A DNA stretch of 64,000 nt from Paraspadella gotoi (Eukaryota; Chaetognatha), in the NCBI GenBank assembly GCA_051294375.1, contig CM119266.1, positions 4,320,530-4,384,529 of the forward strand, read 5' to 3'. Positions 59,435-64,000 of the stretch are shown piece after piece; the first letter of the stretch is position 1; each line of letters begins with the position of its first letter. Below the pieces are notes generated by a model. That model made no database searches. It was not told where the DNA came from and saw only the letters and a list, made by a program, of their open reading frames with translations. A program made the position numbers and the translations under genes.

Positions 59435-59689
59435 CGACCAATCGCGTCGCGCGGAAACTTGAGGCCAATCGCAGTGACGAAGAAGCGGAACGCGACGAGC
59501 CAACGACGGACGACAATCCGTTTTCTTTTATTTTTTTTTCGGATGACACCGAATTCTCAATCGAAGAGCAGCCGACCAATAGCATCTTCGATCGGGCGAC
59601 AGATTATCCAATCAGAGGCGTCGAAAAGCGATTGTAACTCCGATGAGCGACGCGATGTCAAACTTCCATGAGTCTCTCTCTCTCTCTCT

Positions 59690-59993
59690 NNNNNNNNNNN
59701 NNNNNNNNNNNNNNNNNNNNNNNNNNNNNNNNNNNNNNNNNNNNNNNNNNNNNNNNNNNNNNNNNNNNNNNNNNNNNNNNNNNNNNNNNNNNNNNNNNNN
59801 NNNNNNNNNNNNNNNNNNNNNNNNNNNNNNNNNNNNNNNNNNNNNNNNNNNNNNNNNNNNNNNNNNNNNNNNNNNNNNNNNNNNNNNNNNNNNNNNNNNN
59901 NNNNNNNNNNNNNNNNNNNNNNNNNNNNNNNNNNNNNNNNNNNNNNNNNNNNNNNNNNNNNNNNNNNNNNNNNNNNNNNNNNNNNNNNNNNNN
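59690..59993. other. assembly gap (304 N) between (CT)n and poly-T
   Basis: A CT microsatellite runs into the gap on the left and a T run leaves it on the right, so the missing bases are probably simple sequence. Confidence 0.98.
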
Positions 59994-60054
59994 TTTTTTT
60001 TTTTTTTTGCTTTTTTCTGCTTCATTCGTTTTTTCTGCTTTTTAATGGAAGGTC

Positions 60055-60120
60055 GTCTATGTGTTATGGACTATGAGCGATGGACTATGAGCGAAGGACT
60101 ATGAGCGATGGACTATGTGT
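60055..60120. repeat. 14-15-bp tandem repeat
   Basis: ATGGACTATGAGCG-type units repeat four to five times with small changes. Confidence 0.7.
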
Positions 60121-60284
60121 TACGGTCCTTGGCCAAGCGCGTCCCAATGCCGATAGAGGGGGTTGCGAAAAATCGTTGCGAAGGCGAGTCGCTGTCTAAG
60201 TCGTTTCATTCATTCATACATATATACATTACATATGTAGGGCTTCGCAAATAAAAAATAACTATTAAGTTGGAGCAGGGATTG

Positions 60285-60395
60285 CAAAAGCGTTGCAAAG
60301 CGTAGCAATGGCATCGAAAAACGTTTCAAAGCGTAGCAAAGGCATCGAAAAGAGTTGCAAAACCATCGAAAAGCGTAGCGAAGGCTTTGAGAAAT
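60285..60395. repeat. GCAAAGCGTAGC-type tandem repeat
   Basis: Units of about 25 bp with a CGTAGCAAAGGCATCGAAAA pattern, repeated four times imperfectly. Confidence 0.65.
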
Positions 60396-60484
60396 CGTTT
60401 TGAAAAGCATAAAAAACTTTTGATCTAACTTTGTCCGGACATTAAAAGAGAAAACTAGATTTTTTTAAGGAGTCTATACTTGCA

Positions 60485-60560
60485 AATAGGGTTGGATTTG
60501 AGGCCAAGAGCGTTAGATTTGAGTCCAAGAGCGTTGGATTTGAGGCCAAGAGGGTTGGGG
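60485..60560. repeat. 27-bp tandem repeat
   Basis: GTTGGATTTGAGGCCAAGAG units, three copies with few changes. Confidence 0.7.
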
Positions 60561-60742
60561 GAAAACGCTCTTGCCTGAGACGAGGCTTAATTAGTAGAGG
60601 CAGCCAAAGGTAGTCTCCGTTACAGGGTGAAACACTACAAGGTGAGACGCTACAAAGGGCTGCTCGTCTAAATCGGGTTCATAGGAAGGATGCAAGGAAA
60701 AGCGGAGAGCGAATAGGGGGAGAGTTTCTATCATCAGTAAAA

Positions 60743-61025
60743 NNNNNNNNNNNNNNNNNNNNNNNNNNNNNNNNNNNNNNNNNNNNNNNNNNNNNNNNNN
60801 NNNNNNNNNNNNNNNNNNNNNNNNNNNNNNNNNNNNNNNNNNNNNNNNNNNNNNNNNNNNNNNNNNNNNNNNNNNNNNNNNNNNNNNNNNNNNNNNNNNN
60901 NNNNNNNNNNNNNNNNNNNNNNNNNNNNNNNNNNNNNNNNNNNNNNNNNNNNNNNNNNNNNNNNNNNNNNNNNNNNNNNNNNNNNNNNNNNNNNNNNNNN
61001 NNNNNNNNNNNNNNNNNNNNNNNNN
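60743..61025. other. assembly gap (283 N) followed by (GTC)n
   Basis: The sequence restarts inside a GTC trinucleotide repeat. A GAC run follows at 61117-61142 and CT runs at about 61172-61210. Confidence 0.98.
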
Positions 61026-61172
61026 GTCGTCGTCGTCGTCGATTCCTTCACCAGAAAATTCGGCGTCGTTGATTTTACGTCTTCGTCGAGATTTCGATTC
61101 GTGGAGTCGATGTTTATGATCGACGACGACGACGACGACGACAAGTCAGAAAATTGAATTCTGACGCTTTCC

Positions 61173-61208
<36 letters not shown>

Positions 61209-61343
61209 TGTCCTTCAGAAACAGATTGAAAATTTAATCTCGTGGCAACAAAATATTCGCGTTAATTGGTTGGGAAGAAAAGGGAAGCGGATCGGGTCCG
61301 CGTCGTCTGTCTGTCTTTCTTTCTTTCTTTCTTTCTTTCTTTC

Positions 61344-61629
61344 NNNNNNNNNNNNNNNNNNNNNNNNNNNNNNNNNNNNNNNNNNNNNNNNNNNNNNNNN
61401 NNNNNNNNNNNNNNNNNNNNNNNNNNNNNNNNNNNNNNNNNNNNNNNNNNNNNNNNNNNNNNNNNNNNNNNNNNNNNNNNNNNNNNNNNNNNNNNNNNNN
61501 NNNNNNNNNNNNNNNNNNNNNNNNNNNNNNNNNNNNNNNNNNNNNNNNNNNNNNNNNNNNNNNNNNNNNNNNNNNNNNNNNNNNNNNNNNNNNNNNNNNN
61601 NNNNNNNNNNNNNNNNNNNNNNNNNNNNN
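61344..61629. other. assembly gap (286 N) between (TTTC)n and (CGC)n
   Basis: A TTTC microsatellite (about 61314-61343) enters the gap and a CGC run leaves it (61630-61652). Confidence 0.98.
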
Positions 61630-61845
61630 CGCCGCCGCCGCCGCCGCCGCCGCAGCCGCATCTCTTCCTGCCGCCGCTTGACGATGATGGTGAATCCGTT
61701 GGTTCCTTATTTGGTGATGGTGATTGCGCGGGAAATGAGGGTGGGTGGGGTTGTGGTGGTTACGCAGGTGGTTGAGGTGGTGGGCGTGGAGCCTCGTTTC
61801 CGTGGATGACGTCATCGCTTCGTCTTCGTCGAGTGGAATCGTCTG
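61630..61845 (-). CDS. candidate exon, His/Ala-rich (weak, truncated by gap)
   Basis: On the minus strand a good acceptor (ggtttttcctttcag) at 61846 opens a frame, QTIPLDEDEAMTSSTETRLH, then His/Asn-rich sequence and an alanine run encoded by the CGC repeat at the gap edge. The acceptor and acidic start are convincing. The repetitive remainder is less so. It could be an upstream exon of FBXL7 or part of another gene. Confidence 0.35.
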
Positions 61846-62548
61846 CTGAAAGGAAAAACCCGAAGGTTCATCAATCATTTGTGAGAGAGAAAAGAGGGAG
61901 ACCGAAAGGAACGATGAGAATTAGTTATAGCAATGAATTGTTAAGTGTTATGGACTGATAAATTATATTAAATGGGTACAAAGATTATCCATTCTTTCGA
62001 TAATAGGACATAATACAGCTTTTATTTGCAATCAAACTCCAGTTTATTAACTCTCAATAAAGTGGTATAATATTATTATGTCGTATTATGATTGTATAAG
62101 AAATGAAAAGAACCAGTCCTGTATTTAAAGGTTTTTCAAGATATATAGTTTTGCACTGCTTGGGTTGTCATTCGTTTTTATTAGGCCTCGCTTTAAACCT
62201 CATTTGCATATTAGTTTAATTTTCAAAAGATGATAGGAAAAAGAAAAAGAAATAAGTAAAAGTAAATGTAATTCAATTAAAAAGACTGACGGACAGAGAA
62301 CCAGATTAAAAAGACTGACGGACTGAGAACCAGATGCACCGAATTGACTCAAGCGAAACTAAAAAACAATAAAACTGATAAACACGTAACATGAAACAGA
62401 AAAATCAAAAGTTATCTTGAACAAAAGACAATTGATCGTAAAACCCTAAAGGATAAACGAGCTTCCACCGATTCCACCAATTCCACTGAATCCGCCGATT
62501 CCACCAATTCTACCGATTCCACCGATTCCACCGATTCCACCAATTCCA
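61846..62548. other. AT-rich stretch with short tandem repeats
   Basis: A 30-bp tandem duplication (AAAAGACTGACGGACAGAGA) lies at about 62279-62335. A 9-bp minisatellite (CCGATTCCA / CCAATTCCA) covers 62465-62548 and runs into the next gap. No gene is called. Confidence 0.6.
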
Positions 62549-62744
62549 NNNNNNNNNNNNNNNNNNNNNNNNNNNNNNNNNNNNNNNNNNNNNNNNNNNN
62601 NNNNNNNNNNNNNNNNNNNNNNNNNNNNNNNNNNNNNNNNNNNNNNNNNNNNNNNNNNNNNNNNNNNNNNNNNNNNNNNNNNNNNNNNNNNNNNNNNNNN
62701 NNNNNNNNNNNNNNNNNNNNNNNNNNNNNNNNNNNNNNNNNNNN
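62549..62744. other. assembly gap (196 N) between 9-bp minisatellite and (CT)n
   Basis: Unknown bases. Simple repeats touch both edges (CT run 62745-62773). Confidence 0.98.
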
Positions 62745-62773
<29 letters not shown>

Positions 62774-62775
<2 letters not shown>

Positions 62776-63464
62776 TTTCCAATTCTAATTCCGTCAGAGA
62801 AAAACGAGGAAAAAAGGAATAAATTTTTACTCTTCCGTCGTAAAAACTAAAGGCGGAGAAAAAGGAGGATAAAATAGAAATGACGACGACGACGATAATG
62901 ACGACGACGACGAAAAAGAAAAACAAAAAAAGACAATTTTTCTAAGCAGCCAAAATCGTCCTTCGATCGTATTAATACAACAACGTGTCTAATTATAAAT
63001 AATTGGGTCGATAAAAATAAAAATTAGGCTTACATTTAATAAATAAACCTTCATCCCACTCACTAGATAATAACTTAAAAGCTTAAAATAAAAATTCTTC
63101 TTTACAGTGTAGATTAATAACTTTTGAAGGTCCTGGATTTTTTTAACTATGAATTAATGGAGGGGAGTATTGCCAATATTGAGTCGAGCTCTCTCCTGAT
63201 CCACTTTTTTTCGTCTTCTACAATATGTTTTTTTTTCTTAAATGTAGTAATTGATTGAAAGGAGATCGAGAACGTACTACGTTGTACCAGTGGTTCGCAC
63301 TTAGTTCATGAAGCCATTTCGCGTCGAATCGTCGACCGTAATATTTTAATAATCGAACGCGACATAAAAGGAAAAAGAAAAAATAACTGAAAAAAAAATA
63401 TGAAGGGTTTTTGACGAAGGGCCATCCTTGGGTTACAAGTGGCTTCAACGCGTGCAAACGGAAC
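62774..63464. other. AT-rich stretch, no gene called
   Basis: Contains a GAC/GACGAC run (62881-62913). No supported exon. Confidence 0.5.
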
Positions 63465-63623
63465 NNNNNNNNNNNNNNNNNNNNNNNNNNNNNNNNNNNN
63501 NNNNNNNNNNNNNNNNNNNNNNNNNNNNNNNNNNNNNNNNNNNNNNNNNNNNNNNNNNNNNNNNNNNNNNNNNNNNNNNNNNNNNNNNNNNNNNNNNNNN
63601 NNNNNNNNNNNNNNNNNNNNNNN
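63465..63623. other. assembly gap (159 N)
   Basis: Unknown bases. Confidence 0.98.
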
Positions 63624-64000
63624 GTTAAAAAAGAACTGCGGGCATCGGAGAAGGAAGAGGGAAAGGTAGGGGGCGATGGCCAAGGTGGTTTGGGTAGGTG
63701 GTGAGGGCCAGGGGTCCGCGCGATGGGACGCGGAAAGGGAATAAACCCCCACGGGGACGCGAGATGGCGCATCCGACGCGGACGGCCCCTCGGGGAAGGA
63801 AATTCGAGTGGACAAAGAAGTTGAAAGAGGTCGTTGTTCGTCGTCGTCGTTGTTCGTCTTCATAGCCATCGTTATCGTCGTCGTCACGTTTTCGTCTTTG
63901 TCGTTGTTTTTTCCCTCAACGACTTGAAGATGATTAAAAGTGAAACTTTGAAAAAAGGCTGTCACTCTGAGGAGAGTGGAAAGTAGAGGGCGCAATCAGG
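63624..64000. other. right edge of the window, no gene called
   Basis: A GC-richer stretch with GTC/GTT trinucleotide runs (63835-63905). Open frames here start inside the gap or are low complexity, so I call nothing. Confidence 0.45.

Overview
This is a window of an animal (metazoan) nuclear genome assembly, not a bacterial one. The genes are split by short introns with GT...AG borders, the intergenic DNA is AT-rich, and the proteins are animal families: centriolin, cysteine string protein, KLHL18, FBXL7, an acyl-CoA delta-9 desaturase and a type II membrane C-type lectin-like protein. The gene set and mobile elements suit an arthropod-like invertebrate, but I cannot name the species. No operons, CRISPR arrays or rRNA genes are seen.

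Layout. 1-2.6 kb: 3' exons of an unrecognised, probably secreted protein (+), with two copies of a hAT-type miniature transposon around its exons. 2.7-7.55 kb: a GC-rich perfect hairpin, then nested Helentron-like repeats. 7.58-8.07 kb: two exons of an unidentified minus-strand gene, head-to-head with centriolin (9.26-16.22 kb, +, 15 phase-consistent exons), whose first intron holds a 926-bp TIR element. 16.69-17.23 kb: intronless DNAJC5 (-), convergent with centriolin. 17.93-22.25 kb: KLHL18 (-, 11 exons). 23.19-32.02 kb: a nine-exon gene (-) for a predicted 2315-residue Arg/Lys/Glu-rich protein with one B-box zinc finger. 32.0-38.2 kb: repeat-rich intergenic DNA with a miniature LTR element. 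38.18-45.83 kb: the C-type lectin-like gene (-, 12 exons), with introns holding a second miniature LTR element, a solo LTR, a third hAT copy, a foldback and Helentron-like DNA. 46.38-48.32 kb: desaturase (+, 6 exons). 49.12 to beyond 55 kb: FBXL7 (-). 55.3-64 kb: microsatellites, minisatellites and seven N gaps, with two weak exon candidates.

The genes do not form a pathway. They are ordinary housekeeping or regulatory genes: centriole and cytokinesis, synaptic chaperone, two ubiquitin-ligase adaptors (KLHL18 for CUL3, FBXL7 for SCF), lipid desaturation and a membrane lectin. Exon models were built by hand from splice signals and reading-frame phase. All internal junctions keep frame, and the complete gene models have coding lengths divisible by three.

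The most interesting content is (i) a 652-654-bp miniature LTR retroelement with hairpin-rich, tRNA-like LTRs, a primer site, a polypurine tract and 4-bp target duplications; (ii) hAT MITEs with 8-bp duplications; (iii) Helentron-like elements with a GACR microsatellite and terminal hairpin; (iv) hammerhead-like motifs in foldback repeats; (v) the B-box/charged giant protein; and (vi) a C-type lectin fold apparently interrupted by a very long insertion.
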